Assembly (NCBI GenBank): GCA_031769625.1
Contig: JAUIMM010002349.1
Location: 610,367-674,366, forward strand
Origin: Taudactylus pleione
Lineage: Eukaryota; Chordata; Amphibia; Anura; Myobatrachidae
Reading direction: 5' to 3'
DNA length: 64,000 nt
The notes beneath the pieces are model-generated. The model did no database searches, was not told the DNA's origin, and was given only the letters and a program-made list of their open reading frames with translations. Both the position numbers and the translations under genes were made by a program. The first letter of the stretch is position 1. Every line of letters starts with the position of its first letter. This document shows positions 38,106 to 50,655 of the stretch, piece by piece.

Positions 38106-41025
38106 GTAATTTTTCATAAGGGTAAATATATTTCTGGTGAGTTCTGTGTCAAAATTAAGCACCAAAATCAACTTCTGTCACTGCAGCAAATCTTTTTTAA
38201 GTTGTACCAACATTTTTAAGCAGAATTTGGGGATTTTTGAAAAAAAAAATTTTAGCCGATGTTTAAGGTCCGGGGCTTACATAATTTTTCATACGGGTAA
38301 ATATATTTCTGGTGAGTTCTGTGTCAAAATTAAGCACCAAAATCAACTTCTGTCACTGCAGCAAATCTTTTTTAAGTTGTACCAACATTTTTAAGCAGAA
38401 TTTGGGGATTTTTGAAAATAAAAAATTTTGGACGATTTTTAAGGTCCGGGGCTTACGTAATTATTCATATGGGTAAATATATTTCTGGTGAGTTGTGTGA
38501 AAATTAAGCACCAAAATCAACTTCTCTCACTGCAGCAAATCTTTTTTAAGTTGTACCAACATTTTTAAGCAGAATTTGGGGATTTTTGAAGAAAAAAAAA
38601 TTTGCCAGATTTTTAAGGTCCGGGGCTTACGTAATTTTTCATATGGGTAAATATATTTCTGGTGAGTTCTGTGTCAAAATTATGCACCAAAATCAACTTC
38701 TGCCACTGCAGGAAATCTTTTTTAAGTTGTACCAACATTTTTCAGCAGAATTTGGAAGAAAAAAAATTTTGCCCGATGTTTAAGGTCCGGGGCTTACGTA
38801 ATTTTTCATATGGGTAAATATATTTCTGGTGAGTTGTGTGAAAATTAAGCACCAAAATCAACTTCTCTCACTGCAGCAAATCTTTTTTAAGTTGTACCAA
38901 CATTTTTAAGCAGAATTTGGGGATTTTTGAAGAAAAAAAAATTTTGGCCGATGTTTAAGGTCCGGGGCTTACGTAATTTTTCATATGGGTAAATATATTT
39001 CTGGTGAGTTCTGTGTCAAAATTAAGCACCAAAATCAACTTCTGTCACTGCAGCAAATCTTTTTTAAGTTGTACCAACATTTTTAAGCAGAATTTGGGGA
39101 TTTTTGAAAATAAAAAATTTTGGCCGATTTTTAAGGTCCGGGGCTTACGTAATTTTTCATACTAGTAAATATATTTCTGGTGAGTTGTGTGAAAATTAAG
39201 CACCAAAATCAACTTCTGTCACTGCAGCAAATCTATTTTAATTTGTACCAACATTTTTAAGCAGAATTTGGGGATTTTTGAAAATAAAAATTTTGCCCGA
39301 TGTTTAAGGTCCGGGGCTTACGTAATATTTCATATGGGTAAATATATTTCTGGTGAGTTCTGTGTCAAAATTATGCACCAAAATCAACTTCTGCCACTGC
39401 AGGAAATCTTTTTTAAGTTGTACCAACATTTTTAAGCAGAATTTGGGGATTTTTGAAAATAAAAATTTTGGCCGATGTTTAAGGTCCGGGGCTTACGTAA
39501 TTTTTCATATGGGTAAATATATTTCTGGTGAGTTCTGTGTCAAAATTAAGCACCAAAATCAACTTCTGTCACTGCAGCAAATCTTTTTTAAGTTGTACCA
39601 ACATTTTTAAGCAGAATTTGGGGATTTTTGAAAATAAAAAATTTTAGACAATTTTTAAGGTCCGCGGCTTACGTAATTTTTCATACTAGTAAATATATTT
39701 CTGGTGAGTTGTGTGAACATTAAGCACAAAAATCAACTTCTGTCACTGCAGCAAATCTTTTTTAAGTTGTACCAACATTTTTAAGCAGAATTTGGGGATT
39801 TTTGAAAATAAAAAATTGTGGCCGATGTTTAAGGTCCGGGGCTTATGTAATTTTTCATACAGGTAAATATATTTCTGGTGAGTTCTGTGTCAAAATTATG
39901 CACCAAAATCAACTTCTGTCACTGCAGCAAATCTTTTTTACGTTGTACCAACATTTTTAAGCAGAATTTGGGGATTTTTGAAAATAAAAAATTTTGGACG
40001 ATGTTTAAGGTCCGGGGCTTACATAATTTTTCATAAGGGTAAATATATTTCTGGTGAGTTCTGTGTCAAAATTAAGCACCAAAATCAACTTCTGTCACTG
40101 CAGCAAATCTTTTTTAATTTGTACCAACATTTTTAAGCAGAATTTGGGGATTTTTGGAAAAAATAAATTTTGGCCGATGTTTAAGGTCCGGGGCTTACGT
40201 AATTTTTCATATGGGTAAATATATTTCTGGTGAGTTCTGTGTCAAAATTATGCACTAAAATCAACTTCTGCCACTGCAGGAAATCTTTTTTAAGTTGTAC
40301 CAACATTTTTAAGCAGAATTTGGGGATTTTTGAAAATAAAAAATTTTGGCTGATTTTTAAGGTCCGGGGCTTACGTAATTTTTCATAAGGGTAAATATAT
40401 TTCTGGTGAGTTGTGTGAAAATTAAGCACCAAAATCAACTTCTGTCACTGCAGCAAATCTATTTTAAGTTGTACCAACATTTTTTAGCAGAAGTTGGGGA
40501 TTTTTGAAGAAAAAAAAATTTTGGCCGATTTTTAAGGACCGAGGCTTACGTAATTTTTCATATCGGTAAATATATTTCTGGTGAGTTGTGTGAAAATTAA
40601 GCACCAAAATCAACTTCTGTCACTGCAGCAAATCTTTTTTAAGTTGTACCAACATTTTTAAGCAGAATTTGGGGATTTTTGGAAAAAAAAAATTTTGGAC
40701 AATTTTTAAGGTCCGGGGCTCACGTAATTTTTCATAAGGGTAAATATATTTCTGGTGAGTTCTGTGTCAAAATTAAGCACCAAAATCAACTTCTGTCACT
40801 GCAGCAAATATTTTTTAAGTTGTACCAACATTTTTAAGCAGAATTTGGGGATTTTTGAAAATAAAATATTTTGGACGATTTTTAAGGTCCGGGGCTTACG
40901 TAATTTTTCATAAGGGTAAATATATTTCTGGTGAGTTCTGTGTCAAAATTAAGCACCAAAATCAACTTCTGTCACTGCAGCAAATCTTTTTTAAGTTGTA
41001 CCAACATTTTTAAGCAGAATTTGGG
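38106..41025 (+). repeat. 16-monomer higher-order unit, copy 2, with a 9-bp deletion
   Basis: This is a tandem copy of 35,303-38,105 (offset 2,803, then 2,794). Near 38,755 nine bases of the GGGGAATTTTG stretch are missing, so CAGAATTTGG joins AAGAAAAAAAA directly. It also has TACGTAATATTTC near 39,321. Homology runs on slightly past the unit, to about 41,025, where the linker changes from the TTTTAGCC type to the TTTTGGACG type. Confidence 0.85.
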
Positions 41026-42258
41026 GATTTTTGAAAATAAAAAATTTTGGACGATTTTTAAGGTCCGGGGCTTACGTAATTTTTCATACGGGTAAATATA
41101 TTTCTGGTGAGTTGTGTGAAAATTAAGCACCAAAATCAACTTCTGTCACTGCAGCAAATCTTTTTTAAGTTGTACCAACATTTTTAAGCAGAATTTGGGG
41201 ATTTTTGAAGAAAAAAAAATTTGCCAGATTTTTAAGGTCCGGGGCTTACGTAATTTTTCATATGGGTAAATATATTTCTGGTGAGTTCTGTGTCAAAATT
41301 ATGTACCAAAATCAACTTCTGCCACTGCAGGAAATCTTTTTTAAGTTGTACCAACATTTTTAAGCAGAATTTGGGGAATTTTGAAGAAAAAAAATTTTGG
41401 CCGATGTTTAAGGTCCGGGGCTTACGTAATTTTTCATATGGGTAAATATATTTCTGGTGAGTTGTGTGAAAATTAAGCACCAAAATCAACTTCTCTCACT
41501 GCAGCAAATTTTTTTAAGTTGTACCAACATTTTTAAGCAGAATTTGGGGATTTTTAAAGAAAAAAAAATTTTGGCCGATGTTTAAGGGCGGGGCTTACGT
41601 AATTTTTCATATGGGTAAATATATTTCTGGTGAGTTCTGTGTCAAAATTAAGCACCAAAATCAACTTCTGTCACTGCAGCAAATCTTTTTTACGTTGTAC
41701 CAACATTTTTAAGCAGAATTTGGGGATTTTTGAAAATAAAAAATTTTGGCCGATTTTTAAGGTTCGGGGCTTACGTAATTTTTCATATGGGTAAATATAT
41801 TTCTGGTGAGTTGTGTGAAAATTATGCACCAAAATCAACTTCTGTCACTGCAGCAAATCTTTTTTAAGTTGTACCAACATTTTTAAGCAGAATTTGGGGA
41901 TTTTTGAAAATAAAAAATTTTGGCCGATTTTTAAGGTCCGGGGCTTACGTAATTTTTCATACGGGTAAATATATTTCTGGTGAGTTGTGTGAAAATTAAG
42001 CACCAAAATCAACTTCTGTCACTGCAGCAAATCTATTTTAATTTGTACCAACATTTTTAAGCAGAATTTGGGGATTTTTGGAAAAAAAAAATTTTAGACA
42101 ATTTTTAAGGTCCGGGGCTTACGTAATTTTTCATACTAGTAAATATATTTCTGGTGAGTTGTGTGAACATTAAGCACAAAAATCAACTTCTGTCACTGCA
42201 GCAAATCTTTTTTAAGTTGTACCAACATTTTTAAGCAGAATTTGGGGATTTTTGAAAA
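40883..42258 (+). repeat. ~8-monomer block H, copy 1 (shared with 49,281-50,655)
   Basis: This matches 49,281-50,655 at an offset of 8,398-8,399 bp (48 monomers) and also the 12,700-14,100 region. It includes the rare TAAGGGCGGGG marker at 41,583 and a shortened CAAATTTTTTTAAG near 41,506. Confidence 0.8.
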
Positions 42259-44589
42259 TAAAAAATTGTGGCCGATGTTTAAGGTCCGGGGCTTATGTAA
42301 TTTTTCATATAGGTAAATATATTTCTGGTGAGTTCTGTGTCAAAATTAAGCACCAAAATCAACTTCTGTCACTGCAGCAAATCTTTTTTAAGTTGTACCA
42401 ACATTTTTAAGCAGAATTTGGGGATTTTTGAAAATAAAAAATTTTGGACGATGTTTAAGGTCCGGGGCTTACGTAATTTTTCATAAGGGTAAATATATTT
42501 CTGGTGAGTTCTGTGAAAATTAAGCACCAAAATCAACTTCTGTCACTGCAGCAAATCTTTTTTAAGTTGTACCAACATTTTTAAGCAGAATTTGGGGATT
42601 TTTGAAGAAAAAAAAATTTGCCAGATTTTTAAGGTCCGGGGCTTACGTAATTTTTCATATGGGTAAATATATTTCTGGTGAGTTCTGTGTCAAAATTATG
42701 TACCAAAATCAACTTCTGCCACTGCAGGAAATCTTTTTTAAGTTGTACCAACATTTTTCAGCAGAATTTGGGGAATTTTGAAGAAAAAAAATTTTGGACG
42801 ATGTTTAAGGTCCGGGGCTTACATAATTTTTCATAAGGGTAAATATATTTCTGGTGAGTTCTGTGTCAAAATTAAGCACCAAAATCAACTTCTGTCACTG
42901 CAACAAATCTTTTTTTATTTGTACCAACATTTTTAAGCAGAATTTGGGGATTTTTGGAAAAAATAAATTTTGGCCGATATTTAAGGTCCGGGGCTTACGT
43001 AATTTTTCATAAGGGTAAATATATTTCTGGTGAGTTCTGTGTCAAAATTAAGCACCAAAATCAACTTCTGTCACTGCAGCAAATCTTTTTTAAGTTGTAC
43101 CAACATTTTTAAGCAGAATTTGGGGATTTTTGAAAATAAAAAATTTTGGACGATTTTTAAGGTCCGGGGCTTACGTAATTTTTCATACGGGTAATATATT
43201 TCTGGTGAGTTGTGTGAAAATTAAGCACCAAAATCAACTTCTGTCACTGCAGCAAATCTTTTTTAAGTTGTACCAACATTTTTAAGCAGAATTTGGGGAT
43301 TTTTGAAAATAAAAAATTTGGCCGATTTTTAAGGTCCAGGGCTTGCGTAATTTTTCATATGGGTAAATATATTTCTGGTGAGCTGTGTGAAAATTAAGCG
43401 CCAAAATCAACTTCTGTTACTGCAGCAAATCTTTTTTAAGTTGTACCAACATTTTTAAGCAGAATTTGGGGATTTTTGAAAATAAAAAATTTTGGCCGAT
43501 GTTTAAGGTCCGGGGCTTATGTAATTTTTCATAAGGGTAAATATATTTCTGGTGAGTTCTGTGTCAAAATTAAGTACCAAAATCAACTTCTGTCACTGCA
43601 GCAAATCTTTTTTAAGTTGTACCAACATTTTTAAGCAGAATTTGGGGATTTTTGAAAAAAAAAAAAATTGGGCCGATTTTTAAGGTCCGGGGCTTATGTA
43701 ATTTTTCATACGGGTAAATATATTTCTGGTGAGTTCTGTGTCAAAATTAAGCACCAAAATCAACTTCTGCCACTGCAGGAAATCTTTTTTAAGTTGTACC
43801 AACATTTATAAGCAGAATTTGGGGATTTTTGAAAATAAAAATTTTGGCCGATTTTTAAGGTCCGGGGCTTGCGTAATTTTTCATAAGGGTAAATATATTT
43901 CTGGTGAGTTCTGTGTCAAAATTAAGCACCAAAATCAACTGCTGTCACTGCAGCAAATCTTTTTTAAGTTGTACCAACATTTTTAAGCAGAATTTGGGGA
44001 TTTTTGAAAAAAAAAATTTTGGCCGATGTTTAAGGTCCGAGGCTTACGTAATATTTCATATGGGTAAATATATTTCTGGTGAGTTCTGTGTCAAAATTAT
44101 GCACCAAAATCAACTTCAGCCACTGCAGGAAATCTTTTTTAAGTTGTACCAACATTTTTAAGCAGAATTTGGGGAATTTTGAAAAAAAAAAAATTGGGCC
44201 GATTTTTAAGGTCCAGGGCTTACGTAATTTTTCATATGGGTAAATATATTTCTGGTGAGTTGTGTGAAAATTATGCGCCAAAATCAACTTCTGTTACTGC
44301 AACAAATCTTTTTTAAGTTGTACCAACATTTTTAAGCAGAATTTGGGGATTTTTGAAAATATAAAATTTTGGCTGATTTTTAAGGTCCAGGTCTTACGTA
44401 ATTTTTCATATTGGTAAATATATTTCTGGTGAGTTGTGTGAAAATTATGCGCCAAAATCAACTTCTGTTACTGCAGTAAATCTTTTTTAATTTGTACCAA
44501 CATTTTTAAGCAGAATTTGGGGATTTTTGGGGAAAAAAATTTTGGATGATTTTTAAGGTCCGGGGCTTACGTAATTTTTCATAAGGGTA
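41618..44589 (+). repeat. 17-monomer higher-order unit, copy 1 (2,972 bp)
   Basis: Markers recur 2,972 bp downstream: hybrid tail CTGTGAAAATT at 42,511 and 45,483, GCCGATATTT at 42,973 and 45,945, and the GGCTTGCGTAAT monomer near 43,866 and 46,838. Differences from copy 2 include GCTTGCG/GCTTACG near 43,343, AAGTACC/AAGCACC near 43,574 and an uninterrupted A-run near 43,655. Confidence 0.88.
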
Positions 44590-47561
44590 AATATATTTCT
44601 GGTGAGTTCTGTGTCAAAATTAAGCACCAAAATCAACTTCTGTCACTGCAGCAAATCTTTTTTACGTTGTACCAACATTTTTAAGCAGAATTTGGGGATT
44701 TTTGAAAATAAAAAATTTTGGCCGATTTTTAAGGTTCGGGGCTTACGTAATTTTTCATATGGGTAAATATATTTCTGGTGAGTTGTGTGAAAATTATGCA
44801 CCAAAATCAACTTCTGTCACTGCAGCAAATCTTTTTTAAGTTGTACCAACATTTTTAAGCAGAATTTGGGGATTTTTGAAAATAAAAAATTTTGGCCGAT
44901 TTTTAAGGTCCGGGGCTTACGTAATTTTTCATACGGGTAAATATATTTCTGGTGAGTTGTGTGAAAATTAAGCACCAAAATCAACTTCTGTCACTGCAGC
45001 AAATCTATTTTAATTTGTACCAACATTTTTAAGCAGAATTTGGGGATTTTTGGAAAAAAAAAATTTTAGACAATTTTTAAGGTCCGGGGCTTACGTAATT
45101 TTTCATACTAGTAAATATATTTCTGGTGAGTTGTGTGAACATTAAGCACAAAAATCAACTTCTGTCACTGCAGCAAATCTTTTTTAAGTTGTACCAACAT
45201 TTTTAAGCAGAATTTGGGGATTTTTGAAAATAAAAAATTGTGGCCGATGTTTAAGGTCCGGGGCTTATGTAATTTTTCATATAGGTAAATATATTTCTGG
45301 TGAGTTCTGTGTCAAAATTAAGCACCAAAATCAACTTCTGTCACTGCAGCAAATCTTTTTTAAGTTGTACCAACATTTTTAAGCAGAATTTGGGGATTTT
45401 TGAAAATAAAAAATTTTGGACGATGTTTAAGGTCCGGGGCTTACGTAATTTTTCATAAGGGTAAATATATTTCTGGTGAGTTCTGTGAAAATTAAGCACC
45501 AAAATCAACTTCTGTCACTGCAGCAAATCTTTTTTAAGTTGTACCAACATTTTTAAGCAGAATTTGGGGATTTTTGAAGAAAAAAAAATTTGCCAGATTT
45601 TTAAGGTCCGGGGCTTACGTAATTTTTCATATGGGTAAATATATTTCTGGTGAGTTCTGTGTCAAAATTATGTACCAAAATCAACTTCTGCCACTGCAGG
45701 AAATCTTTTTTAAGTTGTACCAACATTTTTCAGCAGAATTTGGGGAATTTTGAAGAAAAAAAATTTTGGACGATGTTTAAGGTCCGGGGCTTACATAATT
45801 TTTCATAAGGGTAAATATATTTCTGGTGAGTTCTGTGTCAAAATTAAGCACCAAAATCAACTTCTGTCACTGCAACAAATCTTTTTTTATTTGTACCAAC
45901 ATTTTTAAGCAGAATTTGGGGATTTTTGGAAAAAATAAATTTTGGCCGATATTTAAGGTCCGGGGCTTACGTAATTTTTCATAAGGGTAAATATATTTCT
46001 GGTGAGTTCTGTGTCAAAATTAAGCACCAAAATCAACTTCTGTCACTGCAGCAAATCTTTTTTAAGTTGTACCAACATTTTTAAGCAGAATTTGGGGATT
46101 TTTGAAAATAAAAAATTTTGGACGATTTTTAAGGTCCGGGGCTTACGTAATTTTTCATACGGGTAATATATTTCTGGTGAGTTGTGTGAAAATTAAGCAC
46201 CAAAATCAACTTCTGTCACTGCAGCAAATCTTTTTTAAGTTGTACCAACATTTTTAAGCAGAATTTGGGGATTTTTGAAAATAAAAAATTTGGCCGATTT
46301 TTAAGGTCCAGGGCTTACGTAATTTTTCATATGGGTAAATATATTTCTGGTGAGCTGTGTGAAAATTAAGCGCCAAAATCAACTTCTGTTACTGCAGCAA
46401 ATCTTTTTTAAGTTGTACCAACATTTTTAAGCAGAATTTGGGGATTTTTGAAAATAAAAAATTTTGGCCGATGTTTAAGGTCCGGGGCTTATGTAATTTT
46501 TCATAAGGGTAAATATATTTCTGGTGAGTTCTGTGTCAAAATTAAGCACCAAAATCAACTTCTGTCACTGCAGCAAATCTTTTTTAAGTTGTACCAACAT
46601 TTTTAAGCAGAATTTGGGGATTTTTGAAAACAAAAAAAATTGGGCCGATTTTTAAGGTCCGGGGCTTATGTAATTTTTCATACGGGTAAATATATTTCTG
46701 GTGAGTTCTGTGTCAAAATTAAGCACCAAAATCAACTTCTGCCACTGCAGGAAATCTTTTTTAAGTTGTACCAACATTTATAAGCAGAATTTGGGGATTT
46801 TTGAAAATAAAAATTTTGGCCGATTTTTAAGGTCCGGGGCTTGCGTAATTTTTCATAAGGGTAAATATATTTCTGGTGAGTTCTGTGTCAAAATTAAGCA
46901 CCAAAATCAACTGCTGTCACTGCAGCAAATCTTTTTTAAGTTGTACCAACATTTTTAAGCAGAATTTGGGGATTTTTGAAAAAAAAAATTTTGGCCGATG
47001 TTTAAGGTCCGAGGCTTACGTAATATTTCATATGGGTAAATATATTTCTGGTGAGTTCTGTGTCAAAATTATGCACCAAAATCAACTTCAGCCACTGCAG
47101 GAAATCTTTTTTAAGTTGTACCAACATTTTTAAGCAGAATTTGGGGAATTTTGAAAAAAAAAAAATTGGGCCGATTTTTAAGGTCCAGGGCTTACGTAAT
47201 TTTTCATATGGGTAAATATATTTCTGGTGAGTTGTGTGAAAATTATGCGCCAAAATCAACTTCTGTTACTGCAACAAATCTTTTTTAAGTTGTACCAACA
47301 TTTTTAAGCAGAATTTGGGGATTTTTGAAAATATAAAATTTTGGCTGATTTTTAAGGTCCAGGTCTTACGTAATTTTTCATATTGGTAAATATATTTCTG
47401 GTGAGTTGTGTGAAAATTATGCGCCAAAATCAACTTCTGTTACTGCAGTAAATCTTTTTTAATTTGTACCAACATTTTTAAGCAGAATTTGGGGATTTTT
47501 GGGGAAAAAAATTTTGGATGATTTTTAAGGTCCGGGGCTTACGTAATTTTTCATAAGGGTA
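44590..47561 (+). repeat. 17-monomer higher-order unit, copy 2 (2,972 bp)
   Basis: This is a direct tandem copy of 41,618-44,589. Its only private differences noticed are an A-run interrupted by C (GAAAACAAAAAAAATT near 46,625) and retention of consensus bases where copy 1 is changed. After its end the array moves into a different block, related to 28,858-29,816. Confidence 0.88.
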
Positions 47562-48515
47562 AATATATTTCTGGTGAGTTCTGTGTCAAAATTAAGCACC
47601 AAAATCAACTTCTGTCACTGCAGCAAATCTTTTTTAAGTTGTACCAACATTTTTAAGCAGAATTTGGGGATTTTTGAAAAAAAAAATTTTTACCGATTTT
47701 TAAGGTCCGGGGCTTACGTAATTTTTCATATGGGTAAATATATTTCTGGTGAGTTCTGTGTCAAAATTATGCACCAAAATCAACTTCTGCCACTGCAGGA
47801 AATCTTTTTTAAGTTGTACCAACATTTTTAAGCAGAATTTGGGGATTTTTGAAAATAAAAAATTTTGGTAGATGTTTAAGGTCCGGGGCTTACATAATTT
47901 TTCATATGGGTAAATATATTTCTAGTCAGTTGTGTGTCAAAATTAAGCACCAAAATCAACTTCTGTCACTGCAGCAAATCTTTTTTAAGTTGTACCAACA
48001 TTTTTAAGCAGAATTTGGGGATTTTTGGAATAAAAAAATTTTGGACAATTTTTAACGTCCGGGGCTTACGTAATTTTTCATAAGGGTAAATATATTTCTG
48101 GTGAGTTGTGTGAAAATTATGCGCCAAAATCAACTTCTGTTACTGCAGCAAATCTATTTTAATTTGTACCAACATTTTTAAGCAGAATTTGGGGATTTTT
48201 TGAAAAAAAAAATTTTGGCCAAATTTTAAGGTCCGGGGCTTACGTAATTTTTCATATGGGTAAATATATTTCTGGTGAGTTCTGTGTCAAAATTAAGCAC
48301 CAAAATCAACTTCTGTCACTGCAGCAAATCTTTTTTAAGTTGTACCAACATTTTTAAGCAGAATTTGGGGATTTTTGAAAAAAAAAATTTTGACCGATGT
48401 TTAAGGTCCGCGGCTTACATAATTTTTCATACGGGTAAATATATTTCTGGTCAGTTGTGTGTCAAAATTAAGCACCAAAATCAACTTCTGTCACTGCAGC
48501 AAATCTTTTTTACGT
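47562..48515 (+). repeat. Block K, ~5.5 monomers (shared with 28.8-29.8 and 55.8-56.7 kb)
   Basis: Markers in order are TTTTTACCGAT near 47,687, GGTAGATG near 47,867, CTAGTCAGTTG near 47,922, GGAATAAAAAAATTTT near 48,028, GGCCAAATTTT near 48,217 and TTTTGACCGATG near 48,389. The same order appears from 28,858 and from 55,802 (offset 8,228 bp, 47 monomers). Confidence 0.8.
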
Positions 48516-49281
48516 TGTACCAACATTTTTAAGCAGAATTTGGGGATTTTTGAAAATAAAAAATTGTGGCCGATGTTTAAGGTCCGGGGCTTATGTAATT
48601 TTTCATACAGGTAAATATATTTCTGGTGAGTTCTGTGTCAAAATTATGCACCAAAATCAACTTCTGTCACTGCAGCAAATCTTTTTTACGTTGTACCAAC
48701 ATTTTTAAGCAGAATTTGGGGATTTTTGAAAATAAAAAATTTTGGACGATGTTTAAGGTCCGGGGCTTACATAATTTTTCATAAGGGTAAATATATTTCT
48801 GGTGAGTTCTGTGTCAAAATTAAGCACCAAAATCAACTTCTGTCACTGCAGCAAATCTTTTTTAATTTGTACCAACATTTTTAAGCAGAATTTGGGGATT
48901 TTTGGAAAAAATAAATTTTGGCCGATGTTTAAGGTCCGAGGCTTACGTAATTTTTCATATGGGTAAATATATTTCTGGTGAGTTCTGTGTCAAAATTATG
49001 CACTAAAATCAACTTCTGCCACTGCAGGAAATCTTTTTTAAGTTGTACCAACATTTTTAAGCAGAATTTGGGGATTTTTGAAAATAAAAAATTTTGGCTG
49101 ATTTTTAAGGTCCGGGGCTTACGTAATTTTTCATAAGGGTAAATATATTTCTGGTGAGTTGTGTGAAAATTAAGCACCAAAATCAACTTCTGTCACTGCA
49201 GCAAATCTATTTTAAGTTGTACCAACATTTTTTAGCAGAAGTTGGGGATTTTTGAAGAAAAAAAAATTTTGGCCGATTTTT
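48515..49281 (+). repeat. Block L, ~4.4 monomers related to 39.8-40.5 kb
   Basis: This starts in a fused monomer with TTTTTTACGTTG and then AATTGTGGCC near 48,562. It follows the order seen at 39,790-40,520 and 4,100-4,830, including ATGCACTAAAATC near 48,998 and GAAGTTGGGG near 49,237. It ends at TTTTTAAAGTCCGGGG near 49,278, which appears to be a join to the next block. Confidence 0.75.
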
Positions 49282-50655
49282 AAAGTCCGGGGCTTACGTA
49301 ATTTTTCATAAGGGTAAATATATTTCTGGTGAGTTCTGTGTCAAAATTAAGCACCAAAATCAACTTCTGTCACTGCAGCAAATCTTTTTTAAGTTGTACC
49401 AACATTTTTAAGCAGAATTTGGGGATTTTTGAAAATAAAAAATTTTGGACGATTTTTAAGGTCCGGGGCTTACGTAATTTTTCATACGGGTAAATATATT
49501 TCTGGTGAGTTGTGTGAAAATTAAGCACCAAAATCAACTTCTGTCACTGCAGCAAATCTTTTTTAAGTTGTACCAACATTTTTAAGCAGAATTTGGGGAT
49601 TTTTGAAGAAAAAAAAATTTGCCAGATTTTTAAGGTCCGGGGCTTACGTAATTTTTCATATGGGTAAATATATTTCTGGTGAGTTCTGTGTCAAAATTAT
49701 GTACCAAAATCAACTTCTGCCACTGCAGGAAATCTTTTTTAAGTTGTACCAACATTTTTAAGCAGAATTTGGGGAATTTTGAAGAAAAAAAATTTTGGCC
49801 GATGTTTAAGGTCCGGGGTTTACGTAATTTTTCATATGGGTAAATATATTTCTGGTGAGTTGTGTGAAAATTAAGCACCAAAATCAACTTCTCTCACTGC
49901 AGCAAATCTTTTTTAAGTTGTACCAACATTTTTAAGCAGAATTTGGGGATTTTTAAAGAAAAAAAAATTTTGGCCGATGTTTAAGGGCGGGGCTTACGTA
50001 ATTTTTCATATGGGTAAATATATTTCTGGTGAGTTCTGTGTCAAAATTAAGCACCAAAATCAACTTCTGTCACTGCAGCAAATCTTTTTTACGTTGTACC
50101 AACATTTTTAAGCAGAATTTGGGGATTTTTGAAAATAAAAAATTTTGGCCGATTTTTAAGGTTCGGGGCTTACGTAATTTTTCATATGGGTAAATATATT
50201 TCTGGTGAGTTGTGTGAAAATTATGCACCAAAATCAACTTCTGTCACTGCAGCAAATCTTTTTTAAGTTGTACCAACATTTTTAAGCAGAATTTGGGGAT
50301 TTTTGAAAATAAAAAATTTTGGCCGATTTTTAAGGTCCGGGGCTTACGTAATTTTTCATACGGGTAAATATATTTCTGGTGAGTTGTGTGAAAATTAAGC
50401 ACCAAAATCAACTTCTGTCACTGCAGCAAATCTATTTTAATTTGTACCAACATTTTTAAGCAGAATTTGGGGATTTTTGGAAAAAAAAAATTTTAGACAA
50501 TTTTTAAGGTCCGGGGCTTACGTAATTTTTCATACTAGTAAATATATTTCTGGTGAGTTGTGTGAACATTAAGCACAAAAATCAACTTCTGTCACTGCAG
50601 CAAATCTTTTTTAAGTTGTACCAACATTTTTAAGCAGAATTTGGGGATTTTTGAA
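49281..50655 (+). repeat. Block H, copy 2
   Basis: This matches 40,883-42,258 and carries TAAGGGCGGGG at 49,982. At about 50,641-50,672 the AATTGTGGCC monomer found at 42,265 is skipped and the sequence passes straight to the TTTTGGACGATG monomer. That is a second in-register one-monomer loss. Confidence 0.78.

Noticed and set aside
38586..38783. A distinct small gene, suggested by a different reading frame here.
   Set aside because: The frame change is fully explained by the 9-bp deletion near 38,755 in an ordinary monomer.
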